Source: Vombatus ursinus
Taxonomy: Eukaryota > Chordata > Mammalia > Diprotodontia > Vombatidae
DNA: 64,000 nucleotides
Assembly: GCF_900497805.2 (NCBI RefSeq)
Contig: NW_020954719.1
Coordinates: 5,701,699-5,765,698, forward strand
Reading direction: 5' to 3'
This document shows, piece by piece, positions 1 to 10,983 of the stretch; within the stretch, counting starts at the first letter, position 1; every line of letters starts with the position of its first letter. The position numbers and the translations under genes were made by a program. A model generated the notes under the pieces. The model saw only the letters and a program-made list of their open reading frames with translations. It searched no databases and was not told the origin of the DNA.

Positions 1-78
1 GTCAAATCACTGAGGAGGTTAAAAAGGAAGAGTTTGCCTTCAGTACACCATCGTTGTTAGAAGCCAAGACTATAATCA

Positions 79-310
79 GGGCAGCTAGGTGGGCAGTGGA
101 TAGAGCACTGGTCCTGGAGTCAGAAGGACCCAAGTTCAAATCCAACCTCAGACACTATGTGACCCTGGGAAAGTCAATTAGCCATTTGCCCCAATTCCTC
201 ATCTATAAAATGAGCTGGAGCAGGAAATGGCAAACCACTCCAATCTCTTTGCCAGGAAAACCCCAAACGGAGTCACAGAGAGTCAGACACAATTGAAATG
301 ACTCAAAAAG
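79..310 (+). repeat. tRNA-derived marsupial SINE with RTE-type tail
   Basis: The copy starts GGGCAGCTAGGTGGGCAGTG, a tRNA-like head with box A and a degenerate box B (AGTTCAAATC). It runs through a CAAACCACTCCAATCTCTTTG middle to a tail reading CAGACACAATTGAAATGACT. It is flanked by ACTATAATCA (69-78) and ACTATGATCA (311-320), a 10-bp target duplication with one mismatch. The tail resembles the 3' end of BovB/RTE LINEs, so RTE machinery probably moved it (inference). This is the long form of the SINE; many later copies are a short form with an A-rich tail. Confidence 0.88.
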
Positions 311-454
311 ACTATGATCAATTCTCCTCAAGTTTAGATATATAAGATGTAAATAGAAAAATAAATCACCAGGAAAAATAATTTTATAACTATGTTCAGA
401 GTGCTTGTCCAAACTTAGAAACATAAGGGATATTAAAAGGAGGTTGAGTTCACA

Positions 455-600
455 GGATCAGAGATAGGAGAAACCTTAAAGGTCATTTAGTCCAACCCCC
501 TAATTTTGCAGATAACTGCAAATGAGTTGTGATAGGATTTGCCAAAAATTACTCTGAGCCAAGACTTGAATTCAGGCCGTCTTACTCTAAATCCAGTGGG
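455..600 (-). repeat. old MIR/CORE-like SINE fragment
   Basis: The stretch reads GGTCATTTAGTCCAACCCCC, then an ATTTTGCAGATAA-like segment and a TTGAATTCAGGCCGTCTTACTC end. This is the pattern of an ancient mammal-wide SINE in antisense. It is badly eroded and I cannot name the subfamily. Confidence 0.45.
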
Positions 601-1165
601 ATGCATCAGCTTCTGGGAGAAAAGCAGATTTAAATCTTAAAGAGCAAATATATACTTCCTACTGCAAGTTGTTGTTTTTGGTTTTTTGGGGGTTTTTTTT
701 AACCCTCTGGAGCTAATAATAAATGAAAACATGTGAAGCTGAGTCTTTACTTTAAGCCAAGAAATGAAATGATAAAACATTTATGTAGAACCTCCCTAAC
801 AAGAACACAATACCGGAATAATGAGCTTATCACTTTCCTGAAGGCAGGTGATTTTTCACTGATGTTTTTGTAGCCCCATCACCAGGTAGTGCCTAGAACT
901 TCACGTCTATTGAACAGAAATGCAACAAAGTGAAACAGGAAGGCTAGGAGGAATACCATTTGCTGAAGGCCTAAGAATTTGTAAGTAAACAATCAGAGAG
1001 AGCAGGGGATTTCCTATCATGCTTAGACTCTGAAAATCTAGTCAAGCATGATTTTTTTAATGGAAGAAAAACTATTTTCTCAGAATCAAGATGGATGGAA
1101 CTAGTTATAAATTAAAGTGAAGTGGGAGTTTCTCAGCCAGCTAAAAACATTTGTTAAACAGAGGG
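601..1165. other. unannotated flank
   Basis: AT-rich single-copy-looking DNA downstream of ASB8. I see no exon, splice pair or recognisable repeat apart from a short T/G run near 670-700. Confidence 0.4.
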
Positions 1166-1169
1166 GGAA

Positions 1170-1345
1170 AAGACAACATGCCATAGGGGAAAAGGCGCTG
1201 GACTTGGAGTCAAGAGCCCCAGGTTCTACTCCTCACTCAGCCACTTAAGTGGTATGAATTTTGGGCAAGACATTTCACCTCACCTAGTGTCATCAGCTGT
1301 AAAATGAGAGAATGGGCCTCTCTATTATACTTTCTATGAAATGAA
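1170..1345 (+). repeat. MIR-type SINE
   Basis: The order GGCGCTGGACTTGGAGTCAA, CTCAGCCACTTA, TTGGGCAAGACATTTCACCT and TCAGCTGTAAAATGAGAG matches the MIR/Ther1 core and tail. The divergence is that of an old copy. Confidence 0.7.
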
Positions 1346-1787
1346 GGCTACTCCTTTTTCCATGTGGGTATGATTCCCATCTATCTACCCAAACCTTCTG
1401 AAAATGATTTTATTAATGTAGTGTCAAGCTTAGTGACATGTGAAATAGGGGAAGAGAGATTTACATTAGGTATCACCATAATGTATGACAGAGAAGGACA
1501 CAGGGATATCGTAGTTAGTTACACCTATAAGGGGAAAAAAAGGACACAAAAGAATATCCAGAAAATAACTCAAACAAAGTAGGTATTTAGAAGCTCCCCT
1601 TTGGAACTACTACTCTTCCCTATAACCTCAATAAATGTAACACACAAATAACAAAAAAAAAATCAGATTCACCTTTTTTTGGACCAGACCTGTGATTTCA
1701 GGTATCTCTTAAATGAGGAAACTCTTTTGGTCAATACCAACTGGCAACTGTTCGGTACTTTATATATAGTCTTAATGTAAATGGGGT

Positions 1788-1895
1788 ACTAACTGATTTG
1801 CCCAGGGTGACAAAGCCAGTATGTATGGAAGAATTTGAACCCAGGTCTTCCTGAATTCAAAGTCTGCTCTTTATTCAATATATCACACTGCCTTT
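1788..1895 (-). repeat. MIR-like SINE fragment
   Basis: TTTGCCCAGGGTGACAAAGC followed by GAATTTGAACCCAGGTCTTC and a GCTCTTTATTCAATATATCA end is the antisense of a MIR/CORE SINE. A minus-strand AATAAA (1870-1875) falls inside it. Confidence 0.6.
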
Positions 1896-1991
1896 CTCCT
1901 CACTTATTTTCAAGTTACTTAAACAGATCCCATTCCTATTTCGCATATAGCTTCCTCCCACCCTTTTCCTTAGGTCCTTCCTTCCCCCCTC

Positions 1992-1992
<1 letters not shown>

Positions 1993-2027
<35 letters not shown>
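1993..2027. repeat. (CA)n microsatellite
   Basis: An uninterrupted CA dinucleotide run of about 35 bp in the region downstream of the ASB8 stop codon. Confidence 0.95.
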
Positions 2028-2029
<2 letters not shown>

Positions 2030-3121
2030 ATAGTTTTTTGTTTTAGTCAAGTATTCCTCAGATTACTTGATTCAAAGTTTAGGAATATGGAAATAAAAAG
2101 TTCTATTGACCCAAACCACACTTTTCTAGGCAGTTGGTTCTTCTTCATATAATATCTCCCACTACCAACACATACATACACACAGCCTGAAATGACTAAA
2201 ATGTCAATTAATACAAAGCACAACTTAACAACAGAAAGAAAAACAATTCCAAACATTTAGTAGAGTTTTCTATACAGAGACTATGAACTTGAGCTTGGAG
2301 GAAAGCAGCTAGCTTATACCTTTCCTTTCTAGAATCAAATACTAAATGATCTAAAGGATGGGGAAGATGGCTTCTTGGTGCTGTTAGAACACCTAATTGG
2401 GGAAAGTCTGAAAAGAAATACATTTGAGAAACTAGCATTCGCAGGACTACAGATAACTATTTTCTTTACACTGGAGAGCAGCCAAGTTAATTCTGCTGTA
2501 CCACTCAAACAGGTAAAAAACAGGACAGCTTGTTGTTTCTTATGATGGGAAACAAAGGAAAATTTCCCCCTCAATTACATGGCAATGCTAGTATGTCATT
2601 CAGTTAAGTCATTATTAAAATTGCACTATTTAAACTGTTATATTTTCTTCTTTAGACTGTGAACGATGTTAACTGGTCTGTTTTTTCCCTGAATATCTCC
2701 AATGACCAATTAAAAAGCTCCTAAAGAGTTAGTAACCAAATCTTTCTGCAGGGAAATCACACACCCTCTTTAAATACATTTAATTTTCCTAAAGAAATTC
2801 AGCTGTGCAGCTGGCTCCAGCTGCATGTCTCCTAAATGAGAGAGAACATGGAGATCTTTTCCTTTAGAAGGTGCAAATATCAAAAGCTGAGTAAGCAATA
2901 CACACACTTTCTGCAAACAAAAAAGCACTGGATTTTTTTTTTTTGTTTGTTTGGCTTAGAGGGAGGTGGCAAGGATGTTATTGCTGTGATATGTTGTTTC
3001 AAAATCTATGCACCAGACATGAACATCTGCATCCCACTTCCCCATGACAGAACAGGACAACTAGGTCTGCAAAGCAAACCTCATGTAGAATTGTTGTGTG
3101 ATGGCCCAAGCTCTTCTTCAG

Positions 3122-3754
3122 TTACTCTACAAGTAACAAGTATTCCTTCAAAGATGCTGGCAATGGCAGGCCCTTTACTGCATCTGGCAGATACTGGAGT
3201 CCCAAGCTATGTCGAACAGCATATCGAGACAATGTTTTTAGGGTTCCTGGGGCAGAGCACAGCATAGTCAGTTTTTCACAAAGTTGCTGGTCCTTGGCTA
3301 CCTCACCAGGCATGGTGCCATTTTTCCGTAATTCAAAGTGTCCGACGGCCCTGTGGAGGAGCTCAAAGCAAGAATCCTCTTTTTCTGTTCCTAGTCCCCT
3401 AACCAACAGAGCCACCAACCGGGAGATAGGTGTCTGGCCCTTTAAGTTGGTGACCCTGACCTCTGCACCATAGTCAAGGAGGATGCTAACACTCTCAAGG
3501 TTTCCCTTCATGGCTGCCCAGCTGAGTGGTGTGTCATTGTTGTAATCCAAGGCATTGACAGAGGCACCACTTTCTAGAAGGGCCCTTACACACTCAGCAT
3601 TATTCTTAAAGGCTGCCCAGTGAAGTGGGGTATCTCTGTTGCCATCTAGTGCATTGGGGTTTGCACCATATTCCAACAGGACTTCCACACAGGCTTCATC
3701 TTTCTCAGCTGCATAATGGAGAGCCGTCCGGTTGTAGCCGTCTAAAGCATTTAC
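3122..3754 (-). CDS. ASB8: ASB8 last coding exon (residues 79-288)
   Basis: The acceptor TTTTTATAG precedes GTAAATGCT at 3754, which begins the codons VNALDG. The exon carries ankyrin repeats 2-4, the linker GTEKEDSCFELLHRAVGHFE and the whole SOCS box, ending in EYLLLVE then TAA at 3124-3122. It supplies nearly three quarters of the protein, as a long terminal exon. A GTG at 3688 could look like a start, but the frame continues upstream to the splice acceptor. Confidence 0.96.
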   Translation of the reverse strand, partial: VNALDGYNRTALHYAAEKDEACVEVLLEYGANPNALDGNRDTPLHWAAFKNNAECVRALLESGASVNALDYNNDTPLSWAAMKGNLESVSILLDYGAEVRVTNLKGQTPISRLVALLVRGLGTEKEDSCFELLHRAVGHFELRKNGTMPGEVAKDQQLCEKLTMLCSAPGTLKTLSRYAVRHSLGLQYLPDAVKGLPLPASLKEYLLLVE

Positions 3755-6700
3755 CTATAAAAAGAAATAACAAATACATTACAGTGGATATAACAAGCCA
3801 ATACAGAATGTCAGGCAGATCCAAATTATTCATCTACACACCATCACTAATAATCTATTATGCTGCACAAGGAAGTCAATAAGCAAAAGAGAGATGATAG
3901 GTACATGGGGGGGAAACAGCTTTGAATAATCATATACGGCAATAGGAAGGCAAAGGAAGTTCAGAGAAAAAGGCATTGATTATTTGGCAGTACCTATTTT
4001 AAATGAGTACATTTTCCATATCTGTAAGGTTAGTCTAAAGTTCCCTGGAAATAAGTTTCGAAGGTTGGGTAGAAAGGAGGTGTTTCTATAGTAGCCCCAT
4101 AAAGCTCTTAGCAGAGAAGCTAGTTGATATTTCTTTAGTAAGAAGAAATATTCTGTTAGGATTCCAAGGAGGAAAGTTCAAGAAGAGACTGTAGAAAAGA
4201 TTCTTTAGTCCTAAGTACTTAATTAACAGGAAGATCCAGTAGCTATCACAAATACAATTAAGGCTGTCAAAGGGACAAAATAGAACCACCCTAGTAACAG
4301 AGGAGGAAAGAAAACCTTTAAAGCACTGAAGCATACAGACAGTTGTTAGTTACAGAAAAATGAGCTCTGAACTCATGGACTCTTATCTATTCTGAACCAT
4401 CCAGGGCTCTGTGGTTATCTTTCCTCTTCTTTCTTATCTTTTGACTACGCTGCTACTACTTAGTACTTCCATAACAGGGTAGGGTGAAAAGGAGGAGGAC
4501 GCAGCTTAAACTCATCTTTTGCTACTAAGCAGTGAAGGGAGAGGTTTGGTGAAGAAAAGTTTAAACAGAGTAGAAATTTTGGATTATCACTTTTATCCTA
4601 GTTCTTTTTGTCCTCTACAGTTAAGGACAATCTAGAAAAAGCTCTAAAATATACAATATTATTAATTTGGACAAAACTATAAGGATGTTAGTTGCTATAT
4701 TCTAATCCATAAGCTCATTCAGCTGCCTTAAAATAGCCTGCTATTGGCCCTAAACTCGTGATGGTCACAACAGAAGGAAAACAAGATTGAGACCAATACT
4801 CAAAATAGCACAGAGGTGGGGACGACAGCAGGGAAGGCAGAATTCTCAGGAACGGATGAAAGGTATATCTTTGTTTTCATTTAATGTTGGGAGGCTGTGT
4901 CTGACATCAGGTCCAATCCTAGACTGGACAACGTAAGAATGAGGGTTGGGGGCTGACTTCCTTTGTATAGTTCCAGTTCATTCTACAGGCAAAAAAAAAT
5001 AAAAGTTTCAAGGGTATTGAAGAGTGCCACCCAAACAAATTGGCTGGGAACAAAAAAGGGAAAGAGAAATTACTCCTCACTAATACCAACAACAGTTCAA
5101 ATTAAGGAAGGGGGAGGTGACTGGGGTACACAATGGGGCTGATAAACAACAGATATTCATGGCTCTAGCTAGCCACCATGATGCCTTGCAATAAAAGTGG
5201 TTCTAACCAATGGCACCACTAACCAGAAGGTAAGATAAAAGGTGGTGAGGTATGGAGGAGAGAACTGATTCTTAGAAAATATGATGCTTTTCAATGAAGT
5301 GTTAGAGTGCGTTATTAAAAACAAATTACCTCAGCTCCTTTTTCCAAGAGTAACTCCACACAGTCAGCATCTGACACCATGCACGCACAGTGCAATGGCT
5401 TCAGTGTGCCATGAGTACAATTCACATCGGCTCCCTGTAGGCAGAAAAACAGAGAACTTTCATCAGTTTTGCCTAAGTAGTGAGACCCTAATCAGACTAG
5501 GAAGAACTTGCTATTTTGAGGAAAGCTGGAATGGAATGAAAATGGAATCATGTCCCTCTCCCATCATGTTCCTAAAAAGCTAGTCAGACAGGCAGGGAAA
5601 AGGCTCAAGACTGGGTACCAGGGAAAATGAGTCCTGCCTCCACGAGACATGCCATGCAATATAAATACAGCAACCCAGTTTCTTCATTTGAAAACTAAAG
5701 AAATATAGCTCTACTGTTGGAGACAATCAAATTGCCAATTTTTTCTTTGAATCACGCTAAAACAACCTTTATTAAGAAGCCTAACTCTCAGACCACCATC
5801 AAAAGCTCAATCCTATCATCTGTACTAAGAGTGAAGCCCTTCTTAGACTAAGCAGAATTTGCTATGTTGAAGAAAGCTGAACTATTGAAACACTTTCCTA
5901 TGCCACTATGCTCTTTAGCAACAACTACGGCAACAACACTATCAGCATGGGGACCAGGAAAACCAGGTAACAGCTCTCCTGCCCTTTAAATGATGCTTTT
6001 TTTTTTAATATTTGAAAAAAAAATTTTTTGGGTGAGACCATAGGGGTGAAGTGACTTGCCCAGGGTCACACAGCTAGTAAGTGTCAAGTGCCTGAGGCCA
6101 TATTTGAACTCAGGTCCTTCTGACTCGGGGGCTGGTTGTCTAATAACTGCACCACCGAACTGCCCCTCAATGATTTTTATAGGTAGCTACACCTAACAAG
6201 AATGGAATGAAACTTAATAGCCACTTTATGTTTACAAAACTTGTGTGTATCCACTGCTACTTCAATAGGTAGTAGTACCAGTCAGCAGCACAGGAATTTT
6301 AAAGGAATACAAATAAATGTGGAAGGGCCTAAATGAAGTAATGCAAAATGGTTAAAAAACAACAACTAAAATACAGCACACACAATTTTAAAGCATGTAA
6401 GAGGAAAAGGACTTGGAGTGACTGAAAAGTTATATTTTTTTTACACACTGAAATTAAACTGTAAATAGTTTCCAAAATACAGGATTTTGTTCCATCTGTT
6501 TAGTTTTTGTTGTTATTTCTGGGGTTCTTTCTTGGCAAAGATATTAGAGTGTTTTGCTATTTCCCTCTCTAGTGTGTCCCCATTTTACAGATGAGCAACT
6601 GAGGCAAACATGGGTTATGTGACTTGCCCAACATCACAAATATAGGTGTCTGAAGCTGTATCTGAACTCAGATCTTCCTGACTCCAGGCTCAGTGCTCTA

Positions 6701-7336
6701 AAACCCATCGTACCACCAAGTTCCCCTCTCCCCAAGTTGGTTTTACTGATATTCAATAATGTATCTTTCATAAAATACCTAATTTTTAAAAATGGTACAA
6801 CAGGTAATAAATTACTTAAGAGAAATAAGAGTTCTAACTGCTCTATCCCAGACATGGAAAGATCAGTGTGCCAAACGGAGAACCACTTGTACAGAATGAC
6901 TTACATAGTTATATAAGTTGTACAGTGTTTCTACCTTCCTCTGCATGATATCTTAACTGGACTTTAACCACTAGGCATGTAGAACTCAACACATGTCAAG
7001 ACAAAAAGGCTACTACAGGGTGACAAAGGGGAGAAGGGAAGGAAAACTGAAACAAAGAACAAATAAGAATCAACAGCTTATCATCTCCTAGATAATAGAA
7101 ATTTTACTCTGTGCAGAGTTGATGCTTCACGCTTGTAACACAACATGGTCCCCCAGGTTTCCATTTTACCCCTCAGTGGTTTCTCACAGAAGCAGCAGGA
7201 TACTCACCCCTCTGATCAGGTCCTCTACGTTATCATGAGGAAAAGAACGTATAGCAGCAATTGTTCGAATTAAGCGCTCTGAGAGAGAATATTTGCTCTG
7301 AATGCTCTGCATAATATACCACATACTGGAACTCAT
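3122..7336 (-). CDS. ASB8: ASB8, ankyrin repeat and SOCS box protein 8 (three coding exons)
   Basis: Joining 7336-7208, 5434-5330 and 3754-3122 on the minus strand gives 288 codons and a stop, the length I recall for human ASB8. The family role is as substrate receptor of a Cullin5/Elongin B-C E3 ubiquitin ligase. Four ankyrin repeats lie at about residues 52-81, 85-113, 118-146 and 150-179, with clear cores such as TPLHWAAFKNNAECVRALLE. The C-terminal SOCS box (about 235-288) holds a BC-box-like LKTLSRYAVRHSLG and a Cul5-box LPLP. Every junction uses GT/AG and keeps phase 0. The start is the ATG at 7336 (MSSSMWYIMQ), in a short exon behind a strong acceptor. Substrates of ASB8 are not evident from sequence. 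The reading frame looks intact and highly conserved, so a functional gene is very likely. Names rest on remembered family sequences, not a search. Confidence 0.97.
3755..5329 (-). other. ASB8 intron 3
   Basis: The intron has donor GTAATTTG at 5329 and acceptor ATAG at 3755-3758. It is about 1.6 kb of unremarkable AT-rich DNA. I saw no full-length transposon, RNA gene or conserved-looking block. Confidence 0.8.
5330..5434 (-). CDS. ASB8: ASB8 middle coding exon (residues 44-78)
   Basis: This 105-nt exon encodes 35 codons, GADVNCTHGTLK through ELLLEKGAE: the first ankyrin repeat and the link to the second. Acceptor CTACAG at 5440-5435 and donor GTAATT at 5329 are both canonical. It has phase 0 at both ends, so skipping it would remove one ankyrin unit without a frame shift. 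Confidence 0.95.
6029..6169 (-). repeat. short-form marsupial SINE in ASB8 intron 2
   Basis: In antisense the copy shows GAAGTGACTTGCCCAGGGTC, ACACAGCTAGTAAGTGTCAA and ends ACCACCGAACTGCCCC, the complement of the GGGGCAG head. A T-rich/A-rich end near 6000-6028 fits the SINE tail. It lies in the same sense as ASB8. Confidence 0.85.
6505..6727 (-). repeat. long-form marsupial SINE in ASB8 intron 2
   Basis: This antisense copy keeps the RTE-type 3' part (GGTTCTTTCTTGGCAAAGAT, then TTTTGCTATTTCCCTCTCTA) and the tRNA-like head, ending TACCACCAAGTTCCCC. It is more diverged than the short-form copies, so it is probably older. Confidence 0.8.
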
Positions 7337-7368
7337 CAAGGGCTCAGGATATGTTTACATGCTCCAAA
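7208..7368 (-). CDS. ASB8: ASB8 exon 2: 5' UTR end and first 43 codons
   Basis: The exon begins after acceptor TTTTGTGCAG (7370-7369), has 32 nt of 5' UTR, then ATG at 7336-7334. The 43 codons MSSSMWYIMQ to VEDLIRG end at 7208 before donor GTGAGTA. This N-terminal helix-rich segment precedes the ankyrin repeats. The initiation context CCCTTGATGA is weak at -3, but no other in-frame ATG gives the family N-terminus. Confidence 0.94.
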
Positions 7369-8674
7369 CTGCACAAAACAAGGAAACATTTTTTCAATCA
7401 CAGTGAAACAAGCAGATTATAAATCATTAAGTGAACAAGGGAAACCTGGCCCTAGGTGTCGTATGTTGTAGCCCATTCTCCATTCCAGCGCCCAGGGCTT
7501 TTCAAATGAAGATATTGAGATCCACAGGCAATCCCCTGGTTTACAAATAGGTGTCTATGTGGGTACAATTTATGAGGCCCTGCATTTCTTTTGTCCTAGC
7601 AATAAGGAATTATTGAAGGTTTTTGAGGAGGGTATGACATGACCAACCTGTCTTTAGAAAAATCCAGTATTTTTTATACCATACTGTAATGGCAAGAGTA
7701 CATATGGGATGGTGTTGTTTTTTTGTGGGGGAGGGGTATTTAAACATGTAGGATACTCTTCGTATGCAATTCCTTCTACCAATGAAGATCAGCAATTGAT
7801 CTGCTAACTTAACATCTCAAAGTTGGCTGAGACCGTGAAGTTAAGAAGCTAGTATGTATCTAAGGAAGGAAATGAACCTAGGCCTTCCTTACTCCAAGGC
7901 CAGCCCATTATTCACCATGCTGTCTCTTACTTTACTTTTCCTAAACTGTGTTCCATGGAACCTTCGGTTTCAAAGGATGTGAACAAGGTTTCCACAGGAA
8001 AATTACAATACTAGCAATAACATAGTGAGTATCAAATTATTACAAATGCTTATTATTGTAAAACATTTGGCAGTACTAAAAATAGGCTTAATGTTCTCTA
8101 TTTTGTTCCTCAATTTCTTCAATTTTCTTTTAATCTGGGGATACTCTCCCTTAGACTAACCAATCCTTTCCTTCCCCTTCTCTCCTTCTGTCAAGTTTCA
8201 AAGTATTCCACTGTCTAATCAGTTTGGGAAATTCTTTCATCATACTATAAGAAAGAAAAACAATGACACAGTTGCTTAGTTCATGTCTTTAAAGGAAGAG
8301 TGGAGAACAAGGACAGAGTACCAAGTCAATATACCCAGAGACTCTGAGATACCCTCATTTCAGGGAGAAATTTTATTTTAGGAAAAAATACAATGTAATA
8401 ATTCCTGGGTCATGTAAACTAAGGAAAACTGCAAAATGTGTTCAAATTCTATTACACCAGGAGTCTGACTACAAAAGGATTCATTTGTATAAAGGAACCA
8501 TTCAGGGAGAACTGAAAAATACAGTATTTTTTTTTAAAGGAAGATTGTACAATTTCATAGAAACATTACTGAAAAATTTGAAAAGAATTCTAAAGCTGGG
8601 ACCTCAGAAGGATCTAGACTAACTTCTAGATGCTGGAGAATACACCTCGAAAATAAAATGTTACTGATTCAGAC

Positions 8675-8909
8675 TAATAATGGCTAGCATTTATATAGCA
8701 CTTTAAGGTCACAAAAAACTCTCATTTGATCTTCACAACAAAGGTGAGAGACAGGTGCTATTATTATTTTGATTTTACAGATGAAGAAACTGAGGCAGAC
8801 AGAAGTTAACTTGCCCAGGATCACACAGCTAGTAAGTGTCTGGGGTTTGATTTGGTTCTTTCTGACTCTAGGTCCAGCACTCCATCCACTGTGCCATCTA
8901 GTTGCCTCA
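8675..8909 (-). repeat. old marsupial/MIR-class SINE
   Basis: GCATTTATATAGCACTTTAA, CTCATTTGATCTTCACAACA, TTTTACAGATGAAGAAACTG and GTGCCATCTAGTTGCC appear in order. This is the antisense of a composite CORE-type SINE common in marsupials, ending in a tRNA-like head. Confidence 0.7.
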
Positions 8910-9264
8910 ATTTCATTTTTGCAATAATTGATCAGTGCAGCTGATTATTACTGAGGGTAAAAGTCTGAAATAAGTAGCATATTTGAGATTTTTATGTTTG
9001 TGATACATTATTATACGATGTTATAAACATAAGGTCGCCTATTTATTCATGCTCAGTACTTTGTATATATAATGATAGTTGAAATCAATTAATTTTAAAA
9101 TATGCAATTCAGACATTTCCCTAATTGAGTGGAGACATTCTTCTTCGTGTTTCTTCTGGGAAAATAAACTTCTTCTGTATTAAGCTTTTGCTTACTATAC
9201 ATGGTTGTAGAATTATTTTCTAGTTTTAGGTATTTTCTCAACTAGTTTCTAAATGCTTCAAAAA

Positions 9265-9286
9265 GTGTGTGTGTGTGTGTGTGTGT
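9265..9286. repeat. (GT)n microsatellite
   Basis: A pure GT run of about 22 bp inside ASB8 intron 1. Confidence 0.92.
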
Positions 9287-10214
9287 TTAATTCTCCTCAT
9301 TGATTAAATGATCGACATCAGACATAAAAAAGTGGCCCTGGCATTACACAGAAGTAGCAGCAAGCAGAGCCCTGGACATGGGAGGCTAAGACTACCCAAA
9401 CTTGGTGTCAGCGCAGGCTGAAGACTACATTAACGAGGAGGGCCCAGGACAAGGTGACTTCGGGGTCCGTGCACTCGTGCAGTTTTCATTCCGTTCTGTG
9501 GCCCCCCAGCACACCCCTTTCCCTTTCTGGGGCTGATCGCCCCCCGGTTTTCCTTTGGCCGGAGTAGTGACAATCAACCCCGAGGTTCTTGTCTAAACTG
9601 AAGCGATGTTTACATGATGAACGTGGCCAACGCCTCCCCAAGCCCAGGTCCGAAGGTTTGGCATCAGCAGCCAGGTTTGGGGTCATAGTCACTCCAACCG
9701 TTGGGGCTGCGTGAAGGGCAGTGTCGCCCGAAGCCGGACGAAGGGACAGGAGGATAGACAGCGCAGGAAGCCCTCGAGGAAACGTGGCCGGCTCCTAACC
9801 CCCGGGCTGCCCTCCTGCCAAACACCACGGGCCCCCGGGCTGCCCAGGGCGCGACGCCGGCGGCCCCGGGAGACGACAAGAGGCCGGGACCCGCCGCGGG
9901 GCCCTGCTCCGGGAGGCCTGTTGCTAGGAGGGGGGCGGAACGGAGGCTGCCCGCGGGGCGCACGCTCCAGCGGCTCCAGGCCGGGCCGCACCGCCGCCTC
10001 TCCCGGGGGCAGGGGGAGACACCCGCGGGAGGAGCAGGGGGACGGCGCCGCCGCTACCTCTCCCCACAGCGCGGGCCTCCGCCCCTCCCTCCTCCCGGCA
10101 TCTCGCCCGAGAGAAGTGAACGGGAGAGATGGCGGCTCCGTTGGGGGGGGGGACGGCTGGGAGCCAGGTCTCTGGAGGTACCGGGCGGTGACGGAACTGG
10201 GAGCTAGGCCTTAC

Positions 10215-10300
10215 CGAACCACCAAGTCCGAATGGGTACCGACAACCGCTACCAAGGCTGACCCGGAAGCACAAGGTGTCAGGTGCAGGTCGTTCCTCTT
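10215..10300 (-). other. ASB8: predicted ASB8 non-coding exon 1
   Basis: A minus-strand donor TTCG/GTAAGG has its first intron base at 10214, so exon 1 would end at 10215. The 5' end is not defined by sequence; about 10300 is a guess from the promoter motifs to its right. An alternative donor (GAG/GTAGCG near 10055) is weaker. No in-frame start is needed here because translation begins in exon 2. Confidence 0.55.
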
Positions 10301-10382
10301 CGGACTACCAGAGGACACCAGGGGAGCCAATGGGCCTGCGCACATGCCTGTGACCGGGCGGCGGAGGGCGCCTGCGCACGCT
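10263..10382 (-). promoter_or_regulatory. ASB8: TATA-less ASB8 core promoter: ETS, CCAAT and NRF-1-like sites
   Basis: There is an ETS-type CCGGAAG at 10263-10269, a CCAAT box at 10327-10331, and two NRF-1-like CTGCGCAC cores (10335-10348 and 10370-10382). No TATA box is seen. This set is typical of a broadly expressed housekeeping CpG-island promoter. Site use is inferred from motif match only. Confidence 0.5.
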
Positions 10383-10983
10383 CTGGAGCCTCGGCTCTTC
10401 CACGGGCGGGGTCTCTTCTCAGTCTCCCTCCTCTCGCAATTAATAGCTGGCACTGCCCCTGGTTGAGGCGTGGTTCTAGAACCCCAGGGGAGGAGGGGCG
10501 GGGGAGTGGAAATCAGAAGGCCCCTGCTTCCTTCACTGCTCCCCCCTTTTTTGTAACGAGCCTCGTAACTGAGCAAGTCAAGTCTCAATTTCTTCATCAG
10601 TAAAATGGGTGGCAATTTAATGCTTGCTTTGCCTATCTCACCCGTTGTGCAGAAAGAGGCTTTTTGTAAGCTTCTAATTTATGTTTCAATTCTTTGGATT
10701 TGGGCACTCAGTAAAGTCATGGCATTGACTCAGCCTGATTTTTTGTTTTGTTTTTGCTTACTTGGTTCCCAATCCAAACTACACCCCAGCTGTGGTAATT
10801 CCATTCATCATAGGCGTATGTTGGCCCATCCCTGGGCAGATTGTGATCTTTCCTTTCTTGTAAGCACATAGCACTTACTGTCTGCATAATTTACTTCAAA
10901 TATATAATATGCTACCTTATGTTTGTCATGTTTCTCCACTATTGCAAACTTTAAAAGAGTGAGGACCATACCTCTGCTTCTGG

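Larger units (their letters stand above)
1409..3121 (-). other. ASB8: probable ASB8 3' UTR (left end uncertain)
   Basis: This non-coding DNA follows the ASB8 stop on the minus strand. AATAAA on the minus strand occurs at 1870-1875 and 1409-1414, and ATTAAA at 2779-2784, giving candidate 3' UTRs of about 0.35, 1.25 or 1.7 kb. The part around 1788-1895 is a SINE and 1993-2027 is a CA repeat, so a distal poly(A) site would carry both into the mRNA. Which site is used cannot be told from sequence alone. Confidence 0.45.
5435..7207 (-). other. ASB8 intron 2
   Basis: The intron runs from donor GTGAGTA (7207-7201) to acceptor CTACAG (5440-5435). It contains two antisense marsupial SINEs, listed separately. 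The rest shows nothing I can annotate. Confidence 0.8.
7369..10214 (-). other. ASB8 intron 1
   Basis: This 2.8-kb intron lies between the CpG-island first exon and the first coding exon. Its right end is CpG-rich, with a YY1-like GAGATGGCGGC at 10125-10135 just inside the donor. The rest holds one SINE (8675-8909) and a GT repeat, with nothing else supportable. Confidence 0.65.
9690..10530. promoter_or_regulatory. ASB8: CpG island of the ASB8 promoter
   Basis: This is a sharp GC- and CpG-rich block in otherwise CpG-poor DNA. It covers the predicted non-coding first exon and the start of intron 1. Overlapping long open frames on both strands here are what stop-poor GC-rich sequence gives by chance and carry no family signature. 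Confidence 0.85.

Noticed and set aside
1835-2152. 105-codon frame containing a His-Thr run
   Set aside because: The run is translation of the CA microsatellite; the rest shows no conservation signal.
9711-10466. 251-codon open frame on the plus strand in the ASB8 CpG island
   Set aside because: Rich in Arg/Pro/Gly as expected from GC-rich sequence, overlapped by several open frames on the other strand, with no family motif. It overlaps the ASB8 first exon and promoter.
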